Numbered from the stretch's first letter, positions 8,886 through 20,170 are shown. The stretch: DNA of 64,000 bases from Minicystis rosea (GCA_001931535.1 CP016211.1:9780377-9844376), one strand, 5' to 3'. Notes: a model not told the origin generated them from the sequence alone. Numbers and translations are program-made.

Positions 8886-9233
8886 TCAGGGACACCCTTC
8901 CTGCGTCAGGCCGGTGCTGCCATCGCCGGAGCAGGGGTTGAGCTCGCAACCCACCTTGGGGATGCAATCGCAAGTCGCGTTGCCGGCAGGGCACTCCGCC
9001 GGCAGGGCAATGCAACGATAGGCCGTGGGCGCGGTGCCCTCCGCCGGGGTGATGAAACAGTATTGGGAAGCGATGGTGCACACCTGGTTGCCGCACGCGA
9101 ATTCGCCCGCGCCGGGGCCTTGGCCGCCTTGACCACCGCCGCCCTGACCGGGCTCGGGGTCGCTGGAGCAGGCCACTGTCGAGATGGCGAACACAGGGAT
9201 CGTAAGAAACCAACGAAGCTGTCGAATGCTCAT
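8886..9233 (-). CDS. Small Cys-rich lipoprotein
   Basis: 115 residues from ATG 9233 (MSIRQLRW); an upstream in-frame ATG at 9269 would disturb the signal peptide. The lipobox Cys is residue 22 in AISTVAC, followed by a Gly/Gln/Pro linker and about ten Cys residues in a compact C-terminal domain (CGNQVCTIASQYC, CDCIPKVGCELNPC). Probably an outer-membrane or periplasmic lipoprotein with disulfides. Its 3' end abuts the inverted repeat at 8827-8877. Function unknown. Confidence 0.72.
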   Translation of the reverse strand: MSIRQLRWFLTIPVFAISTVACSSDPEPGQGGGGQGGQGPGAGEFACGNQVCTIASQYCFITPAEGTAPTAYRCIALPAECPAGNATCDCIPKVGCELNPCSGDGSTGLTQEGCP

Positions 9234-9309
9234 GGGCCGACAGCATCTCCAAATTACGTTGGAGATCAAGTCCCTCGTTCGCCATCAAGGCAGAGAGCCC
9301 CAATGCCCC

Positions 9310-11610
9310 TCAGCCGCGATCGGCGCGGCGGCGTGCCAACATGAGCCACGAGAGCAGCGAAAGGAGCCCGAGCGGCCCTTCCGACAGCGGCAATCCAGGC
9401 ATGCTGCATCCACAACCACCCTTCCCTTCCATCGGGGGATCGCCGCCGGCGCCGCCTCCTCCGCCGGCAGCGCCGCCTCCGCCCGTCGCTCCTCCGGTTC
9501 CACCCATCGAACCACCGGCGCTGACACTGGAGCCGGAGCTCGCGCTCGAGGCGCTGCCACCATCGCTCGCGGTGAAGGTCTGGGCCACGCTGAAGCCACC
9601 GGCGTTGCCCAAGGAATTGACGGCCCGCACCCGCCAAACATGCGTTCCAGGAGACGTCATGAGGGCCATGCTCGTGCCGCTGGCTTTGGTGATGGCCCCG
9701 TCGAGCCAAACCTCGTAGTGATCGATCGTCCCGCCCTGTGCGAGCGCCAAGGCCGGTGTCCATTCGTACGTGACGCTCGGCCCGGATACCGTGTCACCGT
9801 TCAGCGGTGCCACCGGATCGGGAATCGTGGGCTGCGTCAGCGCCGCGCAATCGGGCTTTTCGGCGCTGAAGGGGATCTCGCCTCGAATCATCTTCGTCCC
9901 CTGCCCGGTGAAGCACAGATAAGCATCCGACGGGAGGCCCTGATAGTCACGGAAGTTGGCTTCCGTGGGCGGCGCTTGAGAGACCTTGAAGATTTGCGTG
10001 CCTTCGTCGATCTCGTCGAACATGCCGAGGAACACCGAGGATGCACCGAGGGTGGTGGCCGCGGCGATCTGGCTCCAGAGGAACCCGCCTTGAATCCGAT
10101 CCTCCGTGCTCGGACCCCAAGGCTTGTGGGAGCGATTGAAATCGCTGCCGCCCGGGTAGATCTGCGGCTGGTACATCACCCCGTGCGCGGCCAGCGCGGC
10201 CTTGTCGGCGGCCCAATAGGCCGTGTTGGGGACGTCACCCGGCTTGCCACCGCTGTTGCCCGTGTTCCACGGCTGCCACGAGCCCATGCGGTAAATCACG
10301 TCCTTCCAGGCGTTGCTGTAAGGCATCACGTTCCAATACCAAGCGCCGGCGCCGGCCACGAAGGCCTGATAGGGCCCAGCATCCTTGAAGATGTCGAGGA
10401 TGGCATGGGCCGTGGCGGCGCTGAAACGCTCTTCGTAGAACCCGAAGATGCCAATCACCGGCACACCGCCGTGCTTTTGATAGCGCGGGTCGGAGGTGAT
10501 CTTCATCGTGTCCACGAGGTAGCGCCAATCCCTGGTGATGGTGGGCACGAGGTCGGCCTCGGGCGTGCCGCTCATGTCGTATTCGACGTAGAACGTGCGC
10601 CCGGTGAGGTTGGCGGCGGCGCGAACGTGGCTCAAGACCCGCAAGGTGGGCAGATCCGGGCTCGCCCCGGGGAGGAAGCGCTGCACGGCCACGCCGTCGA
10701 TGCCATAAGCCTCCATCCATTGAAAGTGGCGGAGGACGGTGCGTCCATGGTCGGAGCTGAACAGCTCCGCCTTGCTCTGATCGGGGTGGGTGAAGCCGTC
10801 GGCCACGTGCCGCTCTTCGGGGGTGAGCTCGGCCATCTCGGGCCAGTAGTCCACGGCGATCTTGGCCGGGGTGATGACCCCGCCCCAATCGGGGATGTAG
10901 TGTTGCCAGCCGGTGTCGTCGTCGTCCTTCGGGGTGCGGAACCAACCTTGGTATCCACAGATGAGCTTGCCCGTGAGCGCGCTCGTGTCCACCGGCGTGC
11001 CGCCCGCATACGCCGGGCCGGTATAAGGCCCAAGGAAGCTCGTTTGCTGCTGATAGAGCGCCGTGGGCGTGTCGCTGACGCGCACCTCGACGATGTGCAA
11101 TTGGAGGGGCCCGGGCTGGGTCAAACGCAGATCCTGACCGCCGTTCTGGGCGCCGTGCAAGTCCGCTTGGTCGAGCTGGAAGACCGCCGTCCTGTAGGTG
11201 CCGGTGCCTTGCACGCTCGAACCGATGACGAACCCCGCGGTCTGAAAGTCGTTCCCCACGGCGTCGTATTGCGCCCCGAATTTCCCCGTCCCGCCGAGGT
11301 CTTTGAAATCGACCTCCATGTAGAGCGGCGCCCCGGCGATGAAATCCACGCCCGTGGGCCGCTTGAAATACATGAAGCTCGAATAGGACCCTCCGCCTTG
11401 GCTCTTCGATTGATAAACGGTCTTCCCGTCCAACGTGATCGTGTCGAAGACTCCATCGGATCCCGACCAAGGGACCATCACCGCCGTCATGGCTGCTGCT
11501 CGGACGGGCCCGAGGACGACGCCGAGAAAGCACGCGAGCCCCATCCAAAAGGAGTGAAGTCGAGGCCGGCGCGCGCGCGCCGGCCTCTGCGAGCGGCTCT
11601 GATGTCTCAT
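9310..11610 (-). CDS. Secreted GH71/99-like protein with fibronectin-like domain and MYXO-CTERM tail
   Basis: 766 residues from ATG 11610. A basic-hydrophobic signal sequence ends near VRAAA. After an N-terminal beta-rich region (about residues 40-220) comes a module beginning LICGYQGWFRTPKDD that resembles bacterial GH71/GH99-like glycan hydrolases (HYIPDWGG, GIDGVAVQRFLPG, VIGIFGFYEERF, FLGMFDEIDEGTQIF). A fibronectin-III-like segment (VAPLNGDTVSGPSVTYEW...) follows. A Ser/Gly-rich linker leads to GCGCSM, a hydrophobic helix and RRRADR, the three-part MYXO-CTERM sorting signal. It is probably exported, cleaved and surface-anchored or released. Polysaccharide substrate unknown; acid residues cannot be assigned with certainty. 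Confidence 0.85.
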   Translation of the reverse strand: MRHQSRSQRPARARRPRLHSFWMGLACFLGVVLGPVRAAAMTAVMVPWSGSDGVFDTITLDGKTVYQSKSQGGGSYSSFMYFKRPTGVDFIAGAPLYMEVDFKDLGGTGKFGAQYDAVGNDFQTAGFVIGSSVQGTGTYRTAVFQLDQADLHGAQNGGQDLRLTQPGPLQLHIVEVRVSDTPTALYQQQTSFLGPYTGPAYAGGTPVDTSALTGKLICGYQGWFRTPKDDDDTGWQHYIPDWGGVITPAKIAVDYWPEMAELTPEERHVADGFTHPDQSKAELFSSDHGRTVLRHFQWMEAYGIDGVAVQRFLPGASPDLPTLRVLSHVRAAANLTGRTFYVEYDMSGTPEADLVPTITRDWRYLVDTMKITSDPRYQKHGGVPVIGIFGFYEERFSAATAHAILDIFKDAGPYQAFVAGAGAWYWNVMPYSNAWKDVIYRMGSWQPWNTGNSGGKPGDVPNTAYWAADKAALAAHGVMYQPQIYPGGSDFNRSHKPWGPSTEDRIQGGFLWSQIAAATTLGASSVFLGMFDEIDEGTQIFKVSQAPPTEANFRDYQGLPSDAYLCFTGQGTKMIRGEIPFSAEKPDCAALTQPTIPDPVAPLNGDTVSGPSVTYEWTPALALAQGGTIDHYEVWLDGAITKASGTSMALMTSPGTHVWRVRAVNSLGNAGGFSVAQTFTASDGGSASSASSGSSVSAGGSMGGTGGATGGGGAAGGGGGAGGDPPMEGKGGCGCSMPGLPLSEGPLGLLSLLSWLMLARRRADRG

Positions 11611-11931
11611 GATCACGAGATCGCCGCGCCCGCGCCCGGAAAGCAAGAGAGAATCGGCGCAAAACACCCCCAAACGAAGGCTTTCTGCGACCTCATGGAT
11701 AACGATGTCGTTTTACTTCGGGCCTCGCTCGGCCCCGCGCACAGGCCCATCGTATTCTTGCCGAGAGCCCATATCCCCTCTCGACCATCGGTGTTGCGCG
11801 CTCCCCATCCGGGGTGCACCCCATCCCGACCTCGGTTCGCTGACGGCGTTCCATTTGTAGGATCACCCACCATCGTCTCGAATGACGCCGATCGGTTCCA
11901 GTCGGCGCGCGCTTCGTGGGATGATGGCACC
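11611..11931. other. Divergent intergenic region, no gene seen
   Basis: This 321-bp stretch separates the GH71/99-like gene (minus) from a Cys-rich lipoprotein gene (plus), so it should contain both promoters. Short frames here lack codon bias and recognisable products. It is somewhat richer in A/T near 11690-11770 than the neighbouring genes. No clear operator palindrome was found. Confidence 0.5.
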
Positions 11932-12834
11932 GTGAAACGAATTCTTGGGGGAGCGCCTCTTCTCTTCGTGTGCCTCACGTGGATGGGTGCTTGTGCGCTC
12001 CAGACTACGGGGTTGGGCGGGGAGCCGACGTCTTCCACGAGCAGCGGGACCGGCGGCGCGACGAGCACCACCACGAGCAGCGGGGGCGCGTGTCCGACGG
12101 GCGAGAAGCCCTGCGGCGGAGGTTGCGTGTCGACTGCCGATCCGGCCTCGGGCTGTGGGACGGCGTCGTGCGATCCGTGCCCCTCCGCCAATGCCACGGC
12201 CGCGTGCGACACCACGGGCGCGTGCTCGCTTCAATGCAGCGCGGGCTTCGCCGATTGCAATGGCGATCCGAGCGACGGCTGCGAGACCGAGACGGTCTCC
12301 GATGCGAGCCACTGCGGCATGTGCGGTCACGTCTGTCCGGGCCCGAGCGGTCAGGCCGTCTGCTCGGGCAGCGCCTGCGGCCTCGCCTGTCCCGCGGGCT
12401 TCGCCGATTGCAACAACGACCCGAACGACGGCTGCGAGCGGCCCGTCACCACGACCACCGATTGCGGCACGTGCAACCACGCCTGCCAAAACGGCTCCAA
12501 TGCAGTGGCCACCTGCAACGATGGCATGTGCGCGCTGGCATGTCCCATCGGCTTCGGCGATTGCAACGGGAGCCCGGGTGACGGCTGCGAGATGCCCCTC
12601 GCCGCCGACGTCGGCGACACCAACAACTGCGGCGCCTGCGGTCACGTGTGCCCGGCAGGCTTCAATTGCCGCTTCGGCCTGTGCGGCTGCGCGGCCAACG
12701 ATGCCAATTGCAACGCGGGCGCGCCGGCGGGCACGTTCGCCTGCACGCCGCTCGCCGGCTCGGACAAGTGTTCTTGCAAAGGGGTCTTGTGCGACTTCGG
12801 CCAGCGCTGTCAGCCGGATGGGTCGTGTGGCTGA
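11932..12834 (+). CDS. Cys-rich repeat lipoprotein (DCNGDPxDGCE repeats)
   Basis: 300 residues from GTG 11932. The signal peptide MKRILGGAPLLFVCLTWMGAC puts the lipobox Cys at residue 21; a Ser/Thr/Gly linker follows. The body consists of three to four imperfect repeats of the form GFADCNGDPSDGCE ... CGMCGHVCPG, with fixed Cys spacing, then a final Cys-rich module. This repeat is common in secreted Polyangiales proteins and is probably a disulfide-stabilised extracellular module; no enzymatic residues are evident. The upstream open frame extends to 9184 but has no coding character there, so the signal peptide defines the start. Confidence 0.83.
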   Translation: MKRILGGAPLLFVCLTWMGACALQTTGLGGEPTSSTSSGTGGATSTTTSSGGACPTGEKPCGGGCVSTADPASGCGTASCDPCPSANATAACDTTGACSLQCSAGFADCNGDPSDGCETETVSDASHCGMCGHVCPGPSGQAVCSGSACGLACPAGFADCNNDPNDGCERPVTTTTDCGTCNHACQNGSNAVATCNDGMCALACPIGFGDCNGSPGDGCEMPLAADVGDTNNCGACGHVCPAGFNCRFGLCGCAANDANCNAGAPAGTFACTPLAGSDKCSCKGVLCDFGQRCQPDGSCG

Positions 12835-12944
12835 AGGCCCGATACAGCACATCGGGTGGGGTGCGCGCACGCAGTGACGCCCACGCGGAGGAGCGGAGAT
12901 GATAGGCTCGCCGCCCCACCCTCCCCTGCGCGCTCCGGAGACCC

Positions 12945-13481
12945 ATGAATCATCGCTTCATCGCCGTCTTAGCCATCGCTCTCCCGCTCTTCGGCTGCAA
13001 TCGAGGGGGCGACGATGCGCCGCCCAAGAAGGCTCCCGCCGCGGCCCCCGCGCCCGCGAATCCGCTCGCCGGTTGGAGCGAGATCGATCTCGGCCCGCAC
13101 GGCCCCGCGTGGAGGGGCTGGCACGTGAAGGGGCCGCCGGGGGCGACGGTGAAGAAGTCGTTCGATGGGCTCGAGATCGCCGGGAAGGATGGTATCGGCA
13201 TCACCGTGAGCTTCACGGCCCTCTCTCTGGACAGCACGGCGAGCACCGTGAAGGAGGGGGTCAATTACGATCAGAAGCCCGCCATTCTCCTCCAGAACAA
13301 AGAGCTGTTGGAGTGGAGCAGCTCGTACAAGACGAAAGAAGGCCCGAAGACGACCTATGGCTTTCACCTGCTGGTGAAGACCTCCGGCGTGACCATGGGC
13401 TGCAAACAGGCCTCCGGCGTCTCCGAGCGCGGCAAGCTCGCGCCACTCGAGACGGCCTGCAAGACGCTCGTCAAGAAATGA
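12945..13481 (+). CDS. Hypothetical lipoprotein
   Basis: 178 residues from ATG 12945. The signal peptide MNHRFIAVLAIALPLFGC has a good lipobox with Cys at residue 18. An Ala/Pro/Lys linker of about 25 residues leads to a roughly 130-residue domain (WSEIDLGPHGPAWRGWHVKG ...) with one Cys pair near the end. No family is recognised. It follows the Cys-rich repeat lipoprotein by 110 bp on the same strand. Confidence 0.78.
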   Translation: MNHRFIAVLAIALPLFGCNRGGDDAPPKKAPAAAPAPANPLAGWSEIDLGPHGPAWRGWHVKGPPGATVKKSFDGLEIAGKDGIGITVSFTALSLDSTASTVKEGVNYDQKPAILLQNKELLEWSSSYKTKEGPKTTYGFHLLVKTSGVTMGCKQASGVSERGKLAPLETACKTLVKK

Positions 13482-13548
13482 GATGAGGAAGGGAGTGACC
13501 GAGCGCGGTCACGGCCTTTTCGATCCCATCGTGATGTGTCGCCGAGCC

Positions 13549-13872
13549 TCAGCGCGACGAGCGGGCCGGCGGGGCTTCGACCGGGGCATTCAGCGGGCGA
13601 ACGGCCATGAGGTGACAAGGGTGTGCGCACGTATAGAGCGCTTCATGGCCGCAGCCGGTGGCGCGGTGGGTCGGCAAGCCGCCGCTCACGCGCGCCATCG
13701 CGAGCTCGAGCCCTTCCACGGTCACGCTCGCCTGTGGGCAGTGGAGATCGGTTGCGGCCTGGGCCGATAGATCGGGAGGAACCGGGCTGCGCGAGGCTTC
13801 GAGCTCCGCCTTCGACATGCCACCGCACCCCGCCGTCCCCACCACGAGCAAGAGCCACCATCGATGACGCAT
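13549..13872 (-). CDS. Small hypothetical lipoprotein
   Basis: 107 residues from ATG 13872. The signal peptide MRHRWWLLLVVGTAGC has a strong lipobox (Cys 16). The mature part is about 90 residues with four Cys (LHCPQAS, GCGHEALYTCAHPC), consistent with a small disulfide-bonded domain. It converges with the lipoprotein gene ending at 13481. The 266 bp upstream contain only a 200-bp spacer and the hairpin at 14078-14120. Function unknown. Confidence 0.7.
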   Translation of the reverse strand: MRHRWWLLLVVGTAGCGGMSKAELEASRSPVPPDLSAQAATDLHCPQASVTVEGLELAMARVSGGLPTHRATGCGHEALYTCAHPCHLMAVRPLNAPVEAPPARSSR

Positions 13873-14077
13873 TCATCATGCGTCACATCCCTCGTGCTCG
13901 CCGTCAAGCACCTCTCCGGGCGGAGAGCACGGGTCCGACGGCAGAACGCAACGCGATGTCGCAATCGCCGTCCCGTGAGGGCTCGCGCCCGTCGATGCAG
14001 GCGAATGCCACACGACGGGTCACGCAGCGATCCGAGGCGCGGAGAGGCCTTGCCATGCTCGTCCGACGCCGAACGCG

Positions 14078-14120
14078 GAGACGCAAAAGGACCGATGGAT
14101 GTCAGCCCCTTTTGCGTCTC
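14078..14120 (-). terminator. 13-bp perfect inverted repeat downstream of the HPF-CSD gene
   Basis: GAGACGCAAAAGG and CCTTTTGCGTCTC form a perfect 13-bp stem with a 17-nt loop, about 20 bp beyond the stop of the minus-strand HPF-CSD gene. It carries the GACGCAAAAGG core of the repeats at 8.6 kb and 38.1 kb. A terminator or dispersed-repeat role is likely. Confidence 0.6.
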
Positions 14121-14138
14121 GCGTCTCGGCGCACGGGC

Positions 14139-14681
14139 TCAACGGCCCATGGCGGCGACGGTGGTGGCTTGAGGGCCGCGCTCGCCTTCTTCTTCTTCGT
14201 AGCGGACCTCGTCGCCGACGGTGAGGCGCTGGAAGCCGCCGTTCGCGACGGCGTTCTGGTGGAAGTAGACCTCGTAACCGTCGTCGCATTCGAGGAAGCC
14301 GTAACCGCGATCGTGGAAGACGCGGACCACGCGGCCGTGCGGGCGCGGCTCGTGGCTCTTCACGTCGCCCCGCTGCTTCTCGGCGTAATCTTGGAGCTCG
14401 CGGCGCACGACGTCGAAGGCGTCTTGGATCGCCACGTAGACGTCCTCGTGCGCGCGCTCGCTGTTCGCGACCAGCTCGCCGCCGGGGACCGTCATGTCGA
14501 AGCGCACGTGATAGACGATCGCCTTGGAGCTGCCCCTCTTGTGCAGCGCCTCGACCATCACCCGGCAAGACATGATGCGCGGGTAGAATTGGTCGAGCTT
14601 CTCACCCTTCTGCTTGATGGCCGCCTCGATGCTGGCCGAGTGAGCCATGTGGCGAAACGTCACCTCCATCGGGATCACCAT
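14139..14681 (-). CDS. HPF/RaiA ribosome-associated domain fused to a cold-shock domain
   Basis: 180 residues from ATG 14681, with GGAGG 10 nt upstream; ATG 14669 is an alternative. Residues 1-105 match the HPF/RaiA (S30AE) fold that binds the 30S decoding region and promotes ribosome hibernation (MEVTFRHMAHSASIEAAIKQ ... AHEDVYVAIQDAFDVVRREL). Residues 116-178 are a cold-shock OB fold with RNP1-like YGFLEC and RNP2-like VYFHQN. The fusion suggests that RNA binding is added to ribosome binding, probably under stress or stationary phase. The long open frame that continues upstream to 16871 is antisense to a peptidase gene and not coding. Confidence 0.9.
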   Translation of the reverse strand: MVIPMEVTFRHMAHSASIEAAIKQKGEKLDQFYPRIMSCRVMVEALHKRGSSKAIVYHVRFDMTVPGGELVANSERAHEDVYVAIQDAFDVVRRELQDYAEKQRGDVKSHEPRPHGRVVRVFHDRGYGFLECDDGYEVYFHQNAVANGGFQRLTVGDEVRYEEEEGERGPQATTVAAMGR

Positions 14682-14810
14682 ATGCGACGCTCCTCCCTCG
14701 CAGGGCTCGATCGCTTGGGATCGCCCCTGCTTCAATAACGCATCGGGCCGCGCGGCGCCGTGTCGAGGGACGTCGGCAGACGCGTCCGATCGCGTGGTAT
14801 AAGCGGCCGC

Positions 14811-16862
14811 ATGCGCGGTGCCCCCATCGTCCTTTCGAGCGTCATCCTCCTCGCCGCATGCGGCCCGGCCGAGCCGCCCCCGGTCACGCCGACGCCGCCC
14901 GCCGAGCCGCCGAGCGCGCCCAGCGCTGCGCCGAGCGCGAGCGCACAAGCGAGCGGCTACGCGGGGCACGGGCTCGAGAGCGTCCCGCCGGAAGTGCTGC
15001 GGAAGTATGCGCCCACGCCGTTGCCGTCCGAGATCACCCGCGACATCCAAGCCATCCTCGACGTGCGCGCGCCCACGACGGGGCGGCTCTCGCCGGATGG
15101 GAAGTCGCTCTATTTCGGGTGGTCGATCACCGGCGTGCGCCAGGTCTTCCGCATCGACGGGCCGCAACGCTTCCCCGTGCAGATGACGGGCGGTGAAGAC
15201 GCCACCACGCTGTCGGACATCACGCCCGATGGAAAGTGGCTCGTGCTCCAACGGGATCGCAACGGCGAAGAGAATCCGGGCCTCTATCTGCAAGACCCCA
15301 AGGGCGGCCCGCTCGTCGTCATCCAGCACAAGCCGGGCATCCGCACCTTCTACGAATTCGTCACCGACGACTCCCGCTTTCTCTATTACCGAGCCAACGA
15401 CAAGCGGAAGGAGGGATACACCATCTATCGATACAACCTCGCGACCAAGCAGAGCGAGGTGATCTTCGATCAGGAGGGGCTCTGGGGGCTCAGCGATTTC
15501 CGGCCCGACGGGCGGCTGCTCCTCAGCAAGGCCGTGGGCGCCAACATGCTCGAATACTACGAGCTCGCGCCCGGCGAGAAGACGCCCAAACCCCTCTTCG
15601 GCCAAGGCGAGCGGGAAGACTACGTGGCCGTGTACGGCGCGGGCGACGGCGAGATCCTGGTGCAGACGCCGAAGCTCGGCGGCTTCCGCCGGCTCTACGT
15701 CTGGAAGGCGGGCAAGCTCACGCCCATCTCGCCCGACCTCAAGCACGATGTCTCGTCCTTCACCATCGATCCGGCGCGGCAGCGCATCCTCTATGCGGTG
15801 AACGAAGGGGGATATACGCGCCTTCACGCGCTGGACGCGAAGACGTTCAAAGAGATCAAGCTGCCCGCGTTCCCCGGCGCGGATCACGTGCGCGCGGGCG
15901 CGAGCACGCATGACGGCAAGCTCACCACGCTGAGCGTGGATCTCGGCACCTCGCCGGCGCAGAGCTTCGTGCTCGATTGGAAGACCAACAAGCTCACGCA
16001 ATGGCACCTGCCGAGCGCGCCCGAGGTGGATCTCCGCCGCTTCGTCCGGGCCACGCTGGAGAGCTACCCGGCGCGCGACGGGACCCCGATTCCCATGTTC
16101 GTGCGGCGCCCGGCGAGCTGCGCCAAGCCTTGTCCGGTGATCGTCGATTTCCACGGTGGGCCCGAGGGGCAGTCGTCCGCGGGGTACAACACGTGGGCGC
16201 AGATCTTCGTCGACGCGGGCTTCGTGGTGGCGAGCCCCAACGTGCGTGGCAGCGATGGATACGGCAAGGCGTGGCTGCACGCGGACGACGGCCCGAAGCG
16301 ACTCGACGTCATCACCGACATCGAGGACGCGGCCAAGTACATCCGTGCCCATTGGGGTGACGGCGGCAAAGAGCCCAAGGTGGGCGTGATGGGTTGGAGC
16401 TACGGTGGTTATTCGACCCTCGCAGCCATGACCATGTTCGCCGGCGCCTACGACGCGGGCGCGGAGGGCGTGGGCTTCGGCAACATCATCACCTTCCTCC
16501 AGAACACGGCCGCGTATCGGCGGCCGCTCCGCATCTCGGAGTACGGCGATCCGGAGAAGGATCACGACGCGCTCGTGAAGCTCTCGCCGATTACGCACCT
16601 CGACAAGCTGAAGGCGCCGCTCCTGCTCATCCAGGGCGCCAACGATCCGCGCGTGCCCGTGGGCGAAGCGGTGCAGTTCCACGATGCCTTGGCCGCCAAA
16701 GGGGTGCCGACGAAGATGGTGATCTTCGCGGACGAAGGGCACGGGCCGTCGAAGCGGGAGAATCAGGCGCTCTCGCTCGGCTACATGGTGCAGTTCTTCC
16801 AAGAGCATCTCCAAGGGAAGAAGCCGGCGGAGGCCCAGAAGCACCCGGCCCATTCGCCCTGA
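14811..16862 (+). CDS. S9 family prolyl oligopeptidase-like lipoprotein peptidase
   Basis: 683 residues from ATG 14811. The signal MRGAPIVLSSVILLAAC makes it a lipoprotein (Cys 17); a Pro/Ala/Ser linker follows. Residues about 70-420 form a beta-propeller with WD40/PD40-like repeats (RLSPDGKSLYFGW, DITPDGKWLVLQ, DFRPDGRLLLSK). The alpha/beta hydrolase domain carries the catalytic triad: S530 in GWSYGGY, D612 in GANDPRV and H644 in EGHGP. It should cleave peptides outside the cytoplasm. The start is set by the lipobox; the upstream in-frame GTG at 14760 has no signal. It is divergent from the HPF-CSD gene (129 bp). Confidence 0.92.
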   Translation: MRGAPIVLSSVILLAACGPAEPPPVTPTPPAEPPSAPSAAPSASAQASGYAGHGLESVPPEVLRKYAPTPLPSEITRDIQAILDVRAPTTGRLSPDGKSLYFGWSITGVRQVFRIDGPQRFPVQMTGGEDATTLSDITPDGKWLVLQRDRNGEENPGLYLQDPKGGPLVVIQHKPGIRTFYEFVTDDSRFLYYRANDKRKEGYTIYRYNLATKQSEVIFDQEGLWGLSDFRPDGRLLLSKAVGANMLEYYELAPGEKTPKPLFGQGEREDYVAVYGAGDGEILVQTPKLGGFRRLYVWKAGKLTPISPDLKHDVSSFTIDPARQRILYAVNEGGYTRLHALDAKTFKEIKLPAFPGADHVRAGASTHDGKLTTLSVDLGTSPAQSFVLDWKTNKLTQWHLPSAPEVDLRRFVRATLESYPARDGTPIPMFVRRPASCAKPCPVIVDFHGGPEGQSSAGYNTWAQIFVDAGFVVASPNVRGSDGYGKAWLHADDGPKRLDVITDIEDAAKYIRAHWGDGGKEPKVGVMGWSYGGYSTLAAMTMFAGAYDAGAEGVGFGNIITFLQNTAAYRRPLRISEYGDPEKDHDALVKLSPITHLDKLKAPLLLIQGANDPRVPVGEAVQFHDALAAKGVPTKMVIFADEGHGPSKRENQALSLGYMVQFFQEHLQGKKPAEAQKHPAHSP

Positions 16863-16939
16863 GAAAACCACCCTCCGCGAAGGCGGAGCGTGCCTGTCGG
16901 TCGGATACCGAGTTTCCCGCTGCGAGAGAGGTCCTGTTC

Positions 16940-17884
16940 ATGCCCGGCATTCACGAGAACGTCTCCACGACCATTGGCCGCACGCCGCTCGTCCGGCTCG
17001 CCCGCTTCGGGAACGGTTTGCCGGGCGTGCTCGTCGGCAAGCTGGAGAACCGCAATCCCGGCGGCAGCGTGAAGGATCGGATCGGGCTCGCCATGGTCGA
17101 GGACGCCGAGCGGCGCGGCGCGCTCGGCCCCGGCAGCGTGCTGGTCGAACCGACGAGCGGGAACACGGGCATCGCGCTGGCGGTGATCGCGGCAGCCAAG
17201 GGATACCGCTTGATCCTCACCATGCCCGAATCGATGAGCCAAGAGCGGGTCTCGCTGCTCCGCGCCTTCGGCGCCGAGGTGGTGCTGACGCCGGGCACGT
17301 TGATGGTGCAGGCGGTGGAGAAGGCCAAGCAGATCGTGCGCGAGACCGAAGGCGCGGTGATGCTGCAGCAATTCGAGAACCCCGCGAACCCCGCGGCGCA
17401 TCGGGAGACGACGGCGCGCGAGATCTGGGAGGACACCGAAGGCGCCGTCGATTGCGTGGTCGCAGGCGTGGGCACGGGCGGGACGATCACCGGCGTCGGC
17501 GAGGCCCTCAAAGAGCGGAAGCCGAGCGTGCGCATGGTCGCCGTGGAGCCCAAGAATGCGGCGGCGCTCTCGGGGGGGCGCATCGGTCCCCATTTCATCC
17601 AGGGCATCGGCGCGGGGTTCATCCCCAAGATCTTGAAGCGCGAGATCATCGACGAGGTCTGTACCGTCGGCGAGGACGAGGCCTTCGAGCAGGCGCGCCG
17701 CATCGCCGCGGAGGAGGGCATCCTCGTGGGCATCTCGGCGGGCGCGGCGCTCTCCGCGGCGGTGAAGGTCGCGAAGCGCGAGGAGATGCGGGGCAAGATG
17801 ATCGTGGTCATCCTCTGCGACGGTGGGGAGCGCTACCTCACCACGCCGCTGTTTCAGGAGATGCTCCGGCGCGGGAAGAGCTGA
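16940..17884 (+). CDS. cysK: Cysteine synthase A
   Basis: 314 residues. Makes L-cysteine from O-acetylserine and sulfide with PLP. The PLP lysine is K45 in NPGGSVKDR, the substrate loop is PTSGNTG (71-77) and the phosphate loop is GVGTGGTITG. HFIQGIGAGFIPKIL and GISAGAALSAAV also match CysK. ATG 16940 is the start; GAGAGAGG lies about 8 nt upstream. It starts 78 bp after the S9 peptidase. Cytoplasmic; it forms a functional set with the sulfite reductase (22.6 kb). Confidence 0.94.
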   Translation: MPGIHENVSTTIGRTPLVRLARFGNGLPGVLVGKLENRNPGGSVKDRIGLAMVEDAERRGALGPGSVLVEPTSGNTGIALAVIAAAKGYRLILTMPESMSQERVSLLRAFGAEVVLTPGTLMVQAVEKAKQIVRETEGAVMLQQFENPANPAAHRETTAREIWEDTEGAVDCVVAGVGTGGTITGVGEALKERKPSVRMVAVEPKNAAALSGGRIGPHFIQGIGAGFIPKILKREIIDEVCTVGEDEAFEQARRIAAEEGILVGISAGAALSAAVKVAKREEMRGKMIVVILCDGGERYLTTPLFQEMLRRGKS

Positions 17885-17978
17885 GCGTCGTCCGTCACGT
17901 CCCGAGCGCGGCGCGCGGATCGGCGCCGAATCAAAATCAAGCCTGTCCTCGCGGCCGGCACCGAGCTAACCCTCCGCC

Positions 17979-20108
<2,130 letters not shown>

Positions 20109-20114
20109 GCGGCC

Positions 20115-20152
20115 GACCGATATCGTCTCTCCGTGGAGAGGCGATGTCGGTC
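20115..20152. terminator. Hairpin between convergent helicase and peroxidase genes
   Basis: An 18-bp inverted repeat (GACCGATATCGTCTCTCC with GGAGAGGCGATGTCGGTC) with two wobble-type mismatches and a 2-nt loop, placed in the 62-bp gap between convergent stops. Probably a bidirectional terminator; there is no strong U-tract. Confidence 0.65.
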
Positions 20153-20170
20153 ACGCAAACCATCGCTCGC

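Noticed and set aside
9310..14687. Genomic island or prophage
   Set aside because: No integrase, transposase, tRNA junction or phage genes; codon use matches the rest of the window.
14139..16871. A 910-residue open frame on the minus strand
   Set aside because: It runs antisense across the S9 peptidase; only its last 180 codons (HPF-CSD) have family motifs and a ribosome binding site. The rest is a GC-rich shadow.
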